Of a DNA stretch of 23,413 bases, positions 1-7,950 are shown piece after piece. This DNA is from Phycisphaerae bacterium (lineage in GTDB: Bacteria > Planctomycetota > Phycisphaerae > Tepidisphaerales > Tepidisphaeraceae), in NCBI GenBank assembly GCA_030448225.1, contig JAUJNJ010000089.1, forward strand, positions 1 to 23,413. The letters run 5' to 3'. A program made the translations under genes and the position numbers. Every line of letters starts with the position of its first letter. Position 1 is the stretch's first letter. The notes below the pieces were generated by a model. That model did no database searches and was not told where the DNA came from. It saw only the letters and a list, made by a program, of their open reading frames with translations.

Positions 1-90
1 AAAATTACTCACAAGCAAAAAAAGTCATTCTAGGGTTCTAAAATTTTGCTCTAGTTCTCTGCTTCTCCTGTTTTTTTTTTTGTTTTTTAG

Positions 91-119
91 TTGTGTTTAA
101 TCTGTTCGTACTCTATAGC
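91..119 (+). promoter_or_regulatory. Candidate sigma70 promoter with T-rich upstream element
   Basis: A TTGTGT -35-like box (91-96) and a TATAGC -10-like box (114-119) are separated by exactly 17 bases. Immediately upstream (71-88) is an almost pure T run inside a 110-base AT-rich stretch, striking in this GC-rich window and placed where an UP element would lie. Transcription would begin near 126 and run into the hairpin-rich region that ends at the terminator at 510-545. The box matches are moderate (3/6 and 4/6); the support comes from spacing, composition and the terminator downstream. Confidence 0.45.
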
Positions 120-125
120 GGCGTT

Positions 126-545
126 CAGATGAGTATCTGGAAGGTCGCCTTTGGGCCCGGCAAGGCGTTGCCGGGCGGTATAGCCCGGCGGCGGGCAGTA
201 GAGGGCCACACTAAGGCCGGCGTCCCAGGATCGACGTGAGTCGATGCCCGAGCCGCGACCGACAGTCACCCTCGAACCTCACCCGCGACGGCTTGGCAAG
301 GCCTTGAGCACCGGCAACCGGCGGACATCTCCGCACGACCGGCTCGCTCAACTGAAATGGAGGTGATCCGTGACCAATTGTGACTGTACGTGTGAGCTGC
401 ACTGAGCAGCTACCGTAGGTGCGACTCCTGCGGTACACGCAGCTGCTCTGGCAGTTCGGCGGCGCGGAGGACCCGAGGGTCATCCCCCGTCATGCAGACG
501 CACACTGAGAAGCCCGGCTCCGAACAGGAGCCGGGCTTTCTTTTT
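126..545 (+). ncRNA. Candidate structured non-coding RNA (~420 nt)
   Basis: No convincing protein is encoded here; the open frames are short, overlapping and have no ribosome binding site. Several local hairpins are perfect: CAGAT/ATCTG at 127-140; a 9-bp stem with loop GGCG at 155-176; a 6-bp stem closed by a GNRA-type GTGA tetraloop at 230-245; and a two-tier hairpin at 404-448, with arms GAGCAGCT/AGCTGCTC enclosing ACCGTAGG/CCTGCGGT. The segment starts just after a promoter-like site and ends in a strong intrinsic terminator, the layout of an independently transcribed RNA. I looked for RNase P RNA (GAGGAAAGTCC), SRP RNA, and tmRNA T-arm/CCA hallmarks and found none; 6S RNA is usually much shorter. 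It could instead be a long leader for the downstream RRM gene, but the terminator argues against that unless it is read through. Family unknown. Confidence 0.45.
510..545 (+). terminator. Strong intrinsic terminator
   Basis: A perfect 12-bp GC-rich stem (510-521 with 527-538) closes a GAACA loop and runs straight into TTCTTTTT. The T tract lies only on the + strand side, so it terminates rightward transcription. It has no protein gene upstream in the window and is the main evidence for an RNA transcript between about 126 and 545. Confidence 0.9.
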
Positions 546-546
546 G

Positions 547-930
547 CGCCCGCGTTTCGATCTCCAGTCGACTCGGCGGCCGCGCGCGATGGGCCGAGCA
601 CGCGCCGCCCGTCGCGACACGGGATACCGTGCCGCAACACCAACAAACGCGGGCCGTACCCCGCCTCAACGGGCACGTCTTCCGGATGACGCCCCGCAAT
701 TCAACGCTTCGGGCCTGTCAGATAATTTTCTTGCTGGACATCAGGATCTTGGTTGGTACAGTGCTGGCGGTAAGTTCGACGCCTCGGTCTTCCGGTTCTG
801 GGCGAGTTTCTCTCCCTCTCACCGATTCGCCCCTGACGCCCCTCCTACCTTCTGGGCCCGAACGTCGGCCTCTTTCGCGCAGACCCCGAAAGTAAAAGCC
901 GGGTTCGAAGTCCCATATAGGAAACATCCC
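547..930 (+). other. Non-coding gap / long leader before the RRM gene
   Basis: This 384-base stretch lies between the terminator and the RRM gene. The RRM frame stays open upstream to about 544, but that part lacks RRM-like or other recognisable protein sense, so I do not include it. An AT-rich patch near 718-736 contains GATAAT at 721-726, which could be a -10 element, but no good -35 box lies 16-18 bases upstream. If transcription starts there, the RRM mRNA has a leader of about 200 nt, as is common for autoregulated cold-inducible RNA-binding proteins. No hairpin terminator or tRNA was seen. Confidence 0.4.
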
Positions 931-1317
931 ATGGGCAGAAAGTTGTACGTCGGTAACCTGAGCTATGACGTCGATAGCTCGACCCTCCAGGAAATGCTGT
1001 CGCAGTTCGGTTCCGTCGAGAGCGCCGAGGTCATCTCGGATCGCGACACCGGCCGCAGCAAGGGCTTCGGGTTCGTTCAGATGGGTTCGGACGATGAGGC
1101 GCAGGCCGCCATCGCCGCCCTCAACGGCCAGGAGCACGGCGGCCGCGCGCTGACCGTCAACGAAGCCAAGCCCCGCGAAGAGCGGCCGCGTGGCGGTGGT
1201 GGCGGCTACGGCGGTGGCGGTGGCGGCCGCAGCGGCGGCGGCTACGGCGGCGGCGGCAGCGGTGGTGGGGGCTACGGTGGCGGCGGCGGCGGCGGCGGTG
1301 GCCGCAAGCGCTACTAA
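931..1317 (+). CDS. RRM-domain RNA-binding protein with glycine-rich tail
   Basis: A 128-residue single-stranded RNA-binding protein, the bacterial relative of eukaryotic glycine-rich RNA-binding proteins that act as RNA chaperones or cold-stress factors. One RRM fills residues 3-80: RNP2 is KLYVGNL (4-10) and RNP1 is KGFGFVQM (44-51), with the expected aromatic residues in both. Residues 86-124 are almost only Gly with periodic Tyr and Arg, and the protein ends in RKRY; such low-complexity tails commonly mediate RNA contact and self-association. The ATG at 931 was chosen because the RRM begins three residues later and an AGGAAA ribosome site lies a few bases upstream; the open frame further left has no domain sense. 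The gene is monocistronic, with its own terminator 25 bases after the stop. The family is widespread in cyanobacteria and planctomycetes; the RNA targets are unknown. Confidence 0.95.
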   Translation: MGRKLYVGNLSYDVDSSTLQEMLSQFGSVESAEVISDRDTGRSKGFGFVQMGSDDEAQAAIAALNGQEHGGRALTVNEAKPREERPRGGGGGYGGGGGGRSGGGYGGGGSGGGGYGGGGGGGGGRKRY

Positions 1318-1341
1318 GCTTCACCCGGTAAGCTGAAAACG

Positions 1342-1375
1342 AAAGAGGAGGTCACGCTCGCGTGACCTCCTCTTT
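1342..1375 (+). terminator. Intrinsic terminator after the RRM gene (possibly bidirectional)
   Basis: A perfect 15-bp inverted repeat (1342-1356 with 1361-1375) with loop CTCG sits 25 bases after the RRM stop. The arms begin with AAAG and end in CTTT, giving a short U run on either strand. It lies between the convergent RRM and glycoside hydrolase genes, so it can serve both, though it is about 200 bases from the hydrolase stop. Confidence 0.85.
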
Positions 1376-1578
1376 GCGTTGGTGTCGAACTCGAAGATCG
1401 TACAAATCGGCGTGCTGCCCGCGCGGGTTCGGCTCCCTGAAGCGGCGAACCGTGAGCGCTCCCCGTGCCGCTCACGCGCGGCGACCAGCAGATCGCGGAC
1501 CGCTCTCGCCGACGCGCCCGCTACGGCGGGTACGATGATCACATTACGCGCGCTCACGTCCCGCCGTAGATTCCGTCC

Positions 1579-3693
1579 CTACTCCGTGATCCCCTCCGCG
1601 CCCGTGTCGGCCACGGGTTGGGGCACCGGCGCGGTCGGCGTCGGGGCCGCGAGTTCGAGCGTGCCCCACGTGTTGGGGCGCATCTGCGTCAGCGCGTCTT
1701 TCGGCGCCGACCAGAACGACTCGGCCGCCGCCTGGAAGTCGCGGATCGACACGTTGAACGCGATCGTCGGCTGCTTCGCCGGGTCGAACCCGCGGAGCGC
1801 GGACGCGGGGATGAACATCTCCACCACGTAACGGTCGCGGAGCACGCGGGTCACCTGCCGGATGTCGGCGTGGGGGATGCGGCTGGCCTTCAGCGCGTCG
1901 CCCGGCCGCTTCCACTGCCCGACCGTGCCCGACTGGCCGTCGGCCTCGGGGAACGGGATCGGCACGAAAAAGAAGCTGTGGCAGTTGGAGTCGTAATACG
2001 TCTGCGACGGCGACACCGGGCGGGTGGCGACGAAGAACTCGACGCAGTCCCGGGTCCACCACGTCCCCCCCAGGGGCAGGGTGGTGAGGTCGGCGTCGAA
2101 CACTTCCAGTCCGAGGTACAGGCCGTCGAGCCGCCACCCCATCAGGACGCGCGGCGGGGGCGTGAGCGAGCGCTCGAGGCCGACCGTGTCGGTGCGGCGC
2201 ACGCCGCCGATCGCCGCCGACGCCGGCCAGTCGCGCAGCTCGCCGTTGACGCGGGGCGGCTCCGCCAGGTACGGCACTTGGCCCGTCGGCAGCCGCTCGT
2301 ACGTCTCGCGCCACAGGTCGGCGCGGGCCGTGCCCGCCGCCGCGGCCGCGGGGCTCTTGGCGTGCAGGTCGTTCAGCAGCGGGGTGGTCGCGCGGACGGC
2401 GGCGGCCAGCGGCTCGTAGGGGACGTCGTCGATGTCGACCACGCCGAAGTTCACGTCCTCCCCGTCGCGGCTGCGGCCGCTCGGCGGCTCGTCCATCCAC
2501 TGGAACCAGTCGGCGCCGATCACGAACGGGACGCGCGCCAGCCGGGTCGTCATCAGCCGGTACCCGTCGGCCCGCGCCTGCTGGTCGGGCACCTGCGCGT
2601 CGAAGCCGAACGTGTTGCGGGCGCCGCTGCGGTTGTCCAGCGCGTGGAACGAGTACTCGGTCACGATCACCGGCTGGCCGGACAGCTCGTGCATCGCGCG
2701 GAACATCTCGCGGTCGAGCTTCGCGTCGGCGGGGTAGTAGTTGATCGACTGCGCGTCCGTGTACTCGCGTGACGCCGCCACCACCTCCGGCGGCGCGAAG
2801 CCGCGGTAACGGACGCCGAGGATCAGGTGGTTCGGGTCGTGGCGGCGGACGAGGGCCGTCGTGCGGCGGAAGTACTCGCCGGCCAGGTGCGACAGCCACG
2901 CCGAGTAGAGGCGCTCGTACGACGCCTGCGGCTCGTGGGGCAGCCGCTGGAGCGCCGCCAGGTCCTGCCACGACCCGAGCCGCGTGTGCCAGGCCGCGTT
3001 AAATGCGTCGATCGTCGGCCAGAGCGTGGCGATGATCTTCAGCACCTCGGCGCGGTTGGGGTCGCCGATCGGCAGGTAGTCGAAGTAGACGCCCGGACCC
3101 GCGCCGGCGTCGGTCCAATCGAGCTCGTTGTCGAGGTAGTAGCCGACGAGGTTGCGGTTGTCGCGCAGCGGGTCGACCTGCCGGCTGACCGATTCCTCGA
3201 CCGCCTCGGTCCAGCCGCGGCTGAACAGGCGGCGGGCGTTCCACGGCACCCACGTCCAGAGGTTGAGGTCGCGGCTGGCGGGGACGTCCTGCGCGTGGAT
3301 CGAGGGCTCCGACCAGGCGCCGATCGCCTTGAAGCCGACGTCCTTCACCCGCCGGACCGTCGTTGATGCCCAGTGCGCGAGCCGGCGGTCGTCGCCGAGC
3401 TTCGGGTCGAGGTCCTTGGAGAGGAACAGGGCCCCATCCGGATCGCGGCCATCGAGTTGCGGCTGGACGGTCGTCACGCTGTTGAGGAACTCGCGGCGGC
3501 CGTCCGGCGCGACGAACCACCACGCGCCGCCGGCGTCCCGACCGATCCGCCAGAAGCCCGGGCGTCCCTTCAGTTGCGACCAGCCGGCGTCGGCCGACGC
3601 GGGGGCGTTGGCGGGCCCGGGCGCGGCGAGGTCGGCGGCGTGTCCGGTGGCACACCAGAGAAGCAGGGCGAAAACTACTACCGTACGCTTCAT
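1579..3693 (-). CDS. Secreted clan-A glycoside hydrolase with C-terminal CBM9-like domain
   Basis: A 704-residue exported polysaccharide-degrading enzyme. Residues 1-20 form a signal peptide (MKRTVVVFALLLWCATGHAA). Residues about 35-450 look like a (beta/alpha)8 barrel of the agarase/beta-galactosidase type: YYLDNELDW supplies the Asn-Glu acid/base pair (Glu190) and VIVTEYSFH the nucleophile (Glu346), followed by an ADWFQW strand typical of substrate-binding aromatics. Residues about 478-690 resemble the CBM9-like beta-sandwich often fused to planctomycete hydrolases (NGELRDW start, WTRDCVEFF, FNVSIRD). The ATG at 3693 is preferred to one 20 codons upstream because it starts the signal peptide and has AGGAA eight bases before it. 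The reading frame is intact. The exact GH family (agarase-like GH50/GH86 or an unclassified clan-A group) and the substrate cannot be fixed by eye. It stands alone, with no sugar transporter or regulator beside it. Confidence 0.85.
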   Translation of the reverse strand: MKRTVVVFALLLWCATGHAADLAAPGPANAPASADAGWSQLKGRPGFWRIGRDAGGAWWFVAPDGRREFLNSVTTVQPQLDGRDPDGALFLSKDLDPKLGDDRRLAHWASTTVRRVKDVGFKAIGAWSEPSIHAQDVPASRDLNLWTWVPWNARRLFSRGWTEAVEESVSRQVDPLRDNRNLVGYYLDNELDWTDAGAGPGVYFDYLPIGDPNRAEVLKIIATLWPTIDAFNAAWHTRLGSWQDLAALQRLPHEPQASYERLYSAWLSHLAGEYFRRTTALVRRHDPNHLILGVRYRGFAPPEVVAASREYTDAQSINYYPADAKLDREMFRAMHELSGQPVIVTEYSFHALDNRSGARNTFGFDAQVPDQQARADGYRLMTTRLARVPFVIGADWFQWMDEPPSGRSRDGEDVNFGVVDIDDVPYEPLAAAVRATTPLLNDLHAKSPAAAAAGTARADLWRETYERLPTGQVPYLAEPPRVNGELRDWPASAAIGGVRRTDTVGLERSLTPPPRVLMGWRLDGLYLGLEVFDADLTTLPLGGTWWTRDCVEFFVATRPVSPSQTYYDSNCHSFFFVPIPFPEADGQSGTVGQWKRPGDALKASRIPHADIRQVTRVLRDRYVVEMFIPASALRGFDPAKQPTIAFNVSIRDFQAAAESFWSAPKDALTQMRPNTWGTLELAAPTPTAPVPQPVADTGAEGITE

Positions 3694-4025
3694 GGCGTTC
3701 CTATCGGCCGACCCGTACCGGCCCGCCACATCAATCGACCGCCGGTAACGCACCGTCGCCCGGTCCCACCTGCCCTCCTGTTATCGGACGTTTGCCTCTC
3801 GTGACTTTGATGACACGCGCGCTCCGCCGCGTCGTGATCTGCCTCACCGAATTTTAGGTTCGTCAACCGGGCGGAACGCGCCGCAGCCGCGTATGAAAAT
3901 TGCGGAGCGTCATAACGGCAGAGCGTGCCGGGTTGCAGGTGTCGGTTCAGCGTTTATCATGGAGATCCACGGGGCACTGGGGCTGACAGGGACGTCGGCA
4001 CATCACAATCCAAGGATGGTGGGTC
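3694..4025. other. Divergent intergenic region
   Basis: This 332-base gap separates the 5' ends of the leftward hydrolase and the rightward lipoprotein, so it must hold both promoters. A candidate for the lipoprotein is listed separately. For the hydrolase I find an AGGAA ribosome site but no convincing -35/-10 pair. No gene or RNA is recognisable. Confidence 0.5.
3933..3960 (+). promoter_or_regulatory. Candidate promoter for the 4026 lipoprotein gene
   Basis: TTGCAG (3933-3938) and TATCAT (3955-3960) are 16 bases apart. The -10 matches the sigma70 consensus at five of six positions, the -35 at three. Transcription would begin near 3967, giving a leader of about 60 bases that includes the AAGGA ribosome site. 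Confidence 0.4.
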
Positions 4026-5294
4026 ATGCGGGCGAAGCGGGCGGGACTCCTTGCGGCATTGGTTTTTTCGTGTGGCGGGCTGATCGGCGGGTGTGCCGCC
4101 AAACCTAAGGCCGCCGCACCGGCGCCGCAGGGCGCGGTCGCCCTTGTCGCCGCTCCGCAAGCGATCGCCGAGGCACCGCCGTCGGGTCCCGCCGCCGTTG
4201 CGCCGGACGACGCCAATTCCGACGCGACCGGCCGCGACGTGCTCGCCGAGCAAACCGCCGCTTACGCCGCCAAGTTTAAAGAAGTTTTGGAGAAGCGTTC
4301 GGCGAAAGCCGCAACGACCGACGCGGAGAATGCCGGCGACGATGCGGGCGATCCCGCCGGGGGCGGGTCTGCTCCCGCCGCGCCGGACGCCGCCGTCGCC
4401 AACGCGCCCGTGAGCGAGCCCGCCGCCGAATCGACGGCGCCGCCGCGGCCCGAGCCTGCGATCGATACGACCCAGCCGGCGGCCGACGCGGCGGGGGCGT
4501 CGCAGCCCGCGCCCGTGGCCGACGACATGGTCGCCCGCCTCGGCGCGCGCGCCCGCGAGTATCCCAACGACCTCGCCAGCCACTTCGACTACCAACTCCT
4601 GCAGTTCGTGCGCGAGCAGAACGTCCCGGCGATGTCGGAGATCTCGTCGCTCCCCGCGGAGGACCGCGAGCTGCTCGCGGCGCTGCTGGACAGCCTCAGC
4701 AACTTCCGCAGCGGCCTGCGCCGCGACGGCGACATGCTCCAGTCGGACAAGATCCGACCGCTGCTCGAGCTGGCGGCCCGCCTACGCAAGCAGGCCGAGC
4801 TGACGATCCCCACGATCGCGCTGTGCAATCGCGTCAAGGCGTTCGGCGTGTACGAGCCGCTCGACCCGGAGTTCCCCGCCGGGCAGGAGAACGCGATGAT
4901 CGTCTACTGCGAGGTCGAGAACTTCGCCTCGCAGCTCAACGACCGCAAGCAGTGGGAGACGCGGCTCAAGACCGACGTCGTGCTCTACACCGAGGGCGGG
5001 CTGCCGGTCTTCCAGAACAAGACCCACGCCGTGACCGACCTCTCGCGCAACCGCCGGCGCGACTTCTTCGTCGTCGAGATGGTGCGGCTGCCGTCGAACC
5101 TGACGATCGGCCGGTACCTGCTGAAGGCGAGCGTCGTCGACCAGCACGCGAACCGGATCGCCGAGGCGACGGTCCCGGTGCGGATCGTCGCCCGCGCCAA
5201 CGGCAACGGCGCGATGCCCATCCCGCCCGCTCCCGCCACGCAGCCGGGGACGTCCCTGCCGGTGCTGCGCGCGCTCGACGGGCTGACGAAGTGA
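4026..5294 (+). CDS. Lipoprotein of unknown function with long Ala/Pro-rich linker
   Basis: A 422-residue predicted lipoprotein. The signal peptide has a basic start (MRAKR), a hydrophobic core and a lipobox ending at Cys23 (LIGGC). Residues about 24-165 are low-complexity Ala/Pro/Asp, apparently a flexible tether that holds the rest away from the membrane. The folded part is about 166-390: a helical stretch (residues ~168-265, with LLALLDSLSNF and LLELAARLRKQAEL) followed by a beta-rich domain with VYCEVENFAS, RLKTDVVLYTEGG and VRLPSNLTIGRYLLKASVVDQ. I do not recognise the family; the beta-rich part reads like an immunoglobulin-like fold. The ATG at 4026 is supported by AAGGA about ten bases upstream and by the signal peptide. 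No frameshift is seen and it is not clearly in an operon. Confidence 0.8.
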   Translation: MRAKRAGLLAALVFSCGGLIGGCAAKPKAAAPAPQGAVALVAAPQAIAEAPPSGPAAVAPDDANSDATGRDVLAEQTAAYAAKFKEVLEKRSAKAATTDAENAGDDAGDPAGGGSAPAAPDAAVANAPVSEPAAESTAPPRPEPAIDTTQPAADAAGASQPAPVADDMVARLGARAREYPNDLASHFDYQLLQFVREQNVPAMSEISSLPAEDRELLAALLDSLSNFRSGLRRDGDMLQSDKIRPLLELAARLRKQAELTIPTIALCNRVKAFGVYEPLDPEFPAGQENAMIVYCEVENFASQLNDRKQWETRLKTDVVLYTEGGLPVFQNKTHAVTDLSRNRRRDFFVVEMVRLPSNLTIGRYLLKASVVDQHANRIAEATVPVRIVARANGNGAMPIPPAPATQPGTSLPVLRALDGLTK

Positions 5295-5620
5295 CGTCGT
5301 GGTCGTACTCGGAGTCAGTTTAACCCGGAGCGGGCCCTTCGGACCTGCGGCGAAACGGGGGCGCCGACCTTCCGGACACGCCCTGAGCCCGCGCACGTGA
5401 ACACGCGCGGCCGCCGGCACGTACGCATGCCCGTACGCGCATACGCTCGCCGGTGGGCCGACGGTTCAGGCGCCGACGCCGCGGGCGAGCCGGCGGGCCC
5501 GTGAGGCGCTACTGCACCCCGCAACCCCGCCGCCCCCCGACCACCTCATTCACCCCCGCCGCGTTTTACACCCAACCGCATTTGCGGTAGAGGTGTCTGG
5601 CTGTTCAGGAGGTTCCCGCG
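5295..5620. other. Intergenic region with REP-like element and Pu-Py alternating tract
   Basis: A 326-base gap between two rightward lipoprotein genes. It contains one REP-like hairpin (5330-5360) and, near 5418-5447, a tract of nearly alternating purine-pyrimidine built from CGTACGC repeats. A weak promoter-like pair, TTTACA (5565-5570) and TAGAGG (5588-5593), is 17 bases apart just ahead of the next gene. No classic U-tract terminator is visible. Confidence 0.5.
5330..5360 (+). repeat. REP-like hairpin element, copy 1
   Basis: A short imperfect stem (GCGGGCC with GACCTGC) is followed by GGCGAAACGGGG. It matches the hairpin-plus-tail plan of other copies in this window (7771-7799, 14980-15015, 18685-18710, 18797-18825). 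It lies 36 bases after a stop codon. Confidence 0.45.
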
Positions 5621-7650
5621 ATGAGATCGGACGTGGCGCGCCGCGTATTTCCCCTGGTCGGCCTGCTGCTCGTCGCCGCGGCGATCCCGGGGGTCGGCGG
5701 GTGCGGCGCGCCGGGGCGCACCCTCACGATCACGACGGTCCCGCCCGACGCGGTCATCAAGGTCGACGGCACCGCGCGCGGGCGCGGGAGGCTCGTGCAT
5801 TCGTTCCGGTTCCGCTCCCGCGCCGATTCGCACCGCGTGACGGCCGAGGCCCCCGGGTATCAGGACGAGGAGCAGGTCGTCGCGCTCGACAGCCCGCCCG
5901 GCGACAGGCTCGTCCTCACGATGAAGCCGCGGGAGCGCGACGTGACGATCACCGTCGAGCCGTACCCCGCGTTCATCAGCCTGAACGGCAAGGCGCTGTC
6001 GGCCGACGCCGTGAGCGAGTTCAAGACGCGGCTGCAGTTCACGCTCGACGCGCAGCGGCGCTGGACCGTCCACACCGTCACCGCCGAGCGCAAGGGGTTC
6101 GCCACCGCGACGGCCGAGATCTCCTGGACCGATCAGGCGCCGCAGGTCGAGCTCGTCCTCGAGCCGCAGGCGAAGGACCTGAACATCCGCACGAACCCCG
6201 CCGGCGCGCACGTCTACATCGACGGCGAGTCGTACGGCGTCACCCCGGAGGCCGGGTTCACGTTCCCGAAGTTCACGTTCCCGGCCGACGAGAACACCGG
6301 CGAGATCATCCCGCGCAAGGTGCGGATCACGAAGGCGGGTTACCTGCCGCACGACGCGACGATCGGGTGGGACGACGGCAAGGTCGACTACCGCTTCGAC
6401 CTGAAGGCGCAGAGCAAGGACGTGAGGATCGTCACCACGCCCCGCGGCGCGGCCGTGACGATCGACGGCCGCGAGATCAAGCGCGACGCGAGCGGCGCGT
6501 CGATCGCCCGACTGGAGTTCCCCCCCGTCGGCACCGGCGGCAACTTCCGCCGGTACGCCGCCGAAGTGACCAGGAGCGGCCCCGACGAGCGGTTCGAGCC
6601 GGCGCGGCTCGACATCGGCTGGGACGGCGGCCGCGCGGATTACGCGGTCGAACTGGCCGAGATCAAGACGCGCGACGTCCCGCTGCTGCGGTGGAGGGCC
6701 GACCGCGGCGAGGGGGACGACGCGGCGTGGCGGCTCGTGCCCGACCCGGTGAAGGCGGTCGCCGTGAAGGACCTCGTCGAGCCGGGCGAGAAGGCGCCGC
6801 CGTTCCGCGTGCTGGCCGCGCCCAAGGGCGCGAGCATCGACACGCTGTCGGTCTCGCCGGACGGCACGCAGATCGTCTACTCGCTCGTCAGCAGCCCGGC
6901 CGCGGGGAAGCTCGCGTGGTCGATGTCGGTCGTGGGCACCGACGGCAAGTCGCGCCCGCCGCTGGCGCTGGACCCGAAGGCGCAAGAACTGACGCCGTCG
7001 TTCACGCCGGACGGCGCGCGGATCGTGTTCTCGTCCAACCGCGGCGGCGGGCGGTTCAGCGTCTGGTCGCTGCCGGTGGCGGGCGGCGGTGAGGCGACGA
7101 AGCTCACCGGGGGCGACTCGCACGATCTGTGGCCGAACGTCGACTCCGACCCCCGGCCGCGCGTCCTGATCGACGCGCTGCTCGACGCCGACGCCCGCTC
7201 CCGGCGCGACAGCGCCCGCGACAGCGGCGGGGCGCGGGTCGCCCTCGACGTACCCGGCGCGACCCAGCCGCGCGTCAGCCCGAAGGGCGACAGCGTGATC
7301 TACGCCCGGGCCGACGCCAAGACCGGCAAGCGCGACCTGTACCAGATCCCCGACGCCGGCGGCCCGCCGCTGAACCTCACCAACTCGCCCGACGTCGACG
7401 AGTTCGACGCCGTCTGGTCCGCCGACGGCGCGCGATCGCCTTCGCCGCCGACCGCGCGGCGGACGCGGAAAACGAAGACGCGTAATCACGACATCTGGGT
7501 CCTGGACATGAAGACCCCCAGCCCCCGCGCCAGGTCACCGCCAACGGCAGCTGGGACGACTCGCCCGGCTGGGACCCGACCGGCGAGGCCATCTACTTCC
7601 GATCCAACCGCGGCGGCGAGTGGGGCATCTGGAAGATCGACTTGCGGTGA
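5621..7650 (+). CDS. Lipoprotein with PEGA repeats and TolB-like beta-propeller (frameshifted near 3' end)
   Basis: An envelope protein of about 676 residues. The signal peptide ends at a lipobox with Cys28 (VGGC). Residues about 34-346 hold four PEGA-like units, each of the form P-x-A-x-V-x-I-D-G; the third is clearest (TNPAGAHVYIDGESYGVTP). From about 390 onward come WD40-like/TolB-type blades with SPDGTQIVYS, TPDGARIVFSSNRGG and SPKGDSVIYA. The ATG has an ideal AGGAGG seven bases upstream. After WSADGAR (about 7432) the propeller sense moves to another frame (IAFAADRAADAENEDA), returns at about 7483 (NHDIWVLDMKTP) and shifts again near 7520 (TANGSWDDSPGWDPTGEAIY), reaching the natural stop at 7648-7650. 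Read literally, the first frame runs on to 7708 in nonsense. I take these as sequence errors. The role is unknown; such proteins probably bind cell-wall or surface ligands. Confidence 0.85.
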
Positions 7651-7770
7651 CGCGGGACGGCTCGGGGCGCGCGATCCGGAGCAAGGAACGACCGACGACG
7701 CCACCTGAGTCGTTGGCCTTGATTTAATGCATTGAACCGCGTCTTGACACGTCTCGACTACCGCCGGAAA

Positions 7771-7799
7771 CGGCCCCTTTGGGCCTGCGGCTAAAAGGG
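7771..7799 (+). repeat. REP-like hairpin element, copy 2
   Basis: A perfect GGCCC/GGGCC stem with loop CTTT (7772-7785) is followed by TGCGGCTAAAAGGG. The same hairpin-plus-GCGGCTAAACGGG plan recurs in other gaps of this window. It lies between convergent genes. Confidence 0.5.
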
Positions 7800-7888
7800 A
7801 TTGCTCGAGATGCTCAGGCGGGTTCTCACCCGCGCGCCCTCTGAACTCATCGCACGCTCGATTCAACTTGTGCTCGAGTACCAAAGGA

Positions 7889-7924
7889 AGAGGCCCGGGT
7901 GATCGGCTGATCGCCCGGGCCTCT
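7889..7924 (-). terminator. Intrinsic terminator of the 7951-9872 gene
   Basis: A 16-bp stem (7889-7904 with 7909-7924, one G-T wobble) closes a GGCT loop 27 bases past the stop of the leftward gene. On the minus strand it is followed by the pyrimidine-rich TCCTTT, which fits termination in that direction. Confidence 0.7.
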
Positions 7925-7950
7925 GCCGTCACGTCAGTTGCTGCCGGCGA

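Larger units (their letters stand above)
7651..7950. other. Convergent intergenic region
   Basis: A 300-base gap between the convergent PEGA gene and the leftward 7951 gene. It holds a REP-like copy (7771-7799) and a terminator hairpin (7889-7924). A consensus TTGACA at 7744-7749 has no -10 partner. No gene is seen. Confidence 0.5.

Noticed and set aside
126..545. Assignment of the left-end RNA as RNase P, tmRNA or SRP RNA
   Set aside because: The conserved sequence hallmarks of each are absent and the length does not suit SRP or 6S RNA.
902..916. GGTTCGAAGTCCC, resembling a tRNA T-arm
   Set aside because: No matching acceptor stem, anticodon arm or D-arm can be drawn in the preceding 70 bases.
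544..930. Upstream in-frame extension of the RRM protein to 257 residues
   Set aside because: The extension has no RRM or signal sequence sense, and a ribosome site precedes the ATG at 931.
1618..2772. Long open frame on the + strand opposite the hydrolase (384 codons)
   Set aside because: It is Arg/Val/His-rich shadow coding typical of the antisense frame of a high-GC gene; the minus strand frame has a signal peptide and catalytic motifs.
5546..7489. 647-codon open frame opposite the PEGA gene
   Set aside because: Arg/Asp/Val-rich low-complexity translation with no domain sense; the + strand frame has a lipobox, PEGA and propeller motifs.
7744..7749. Consensus TTGACA as a promoter -35 box
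   Set aside because: No -10-like hexamer lies 15-19 bases downstream and no rightward gene follows.
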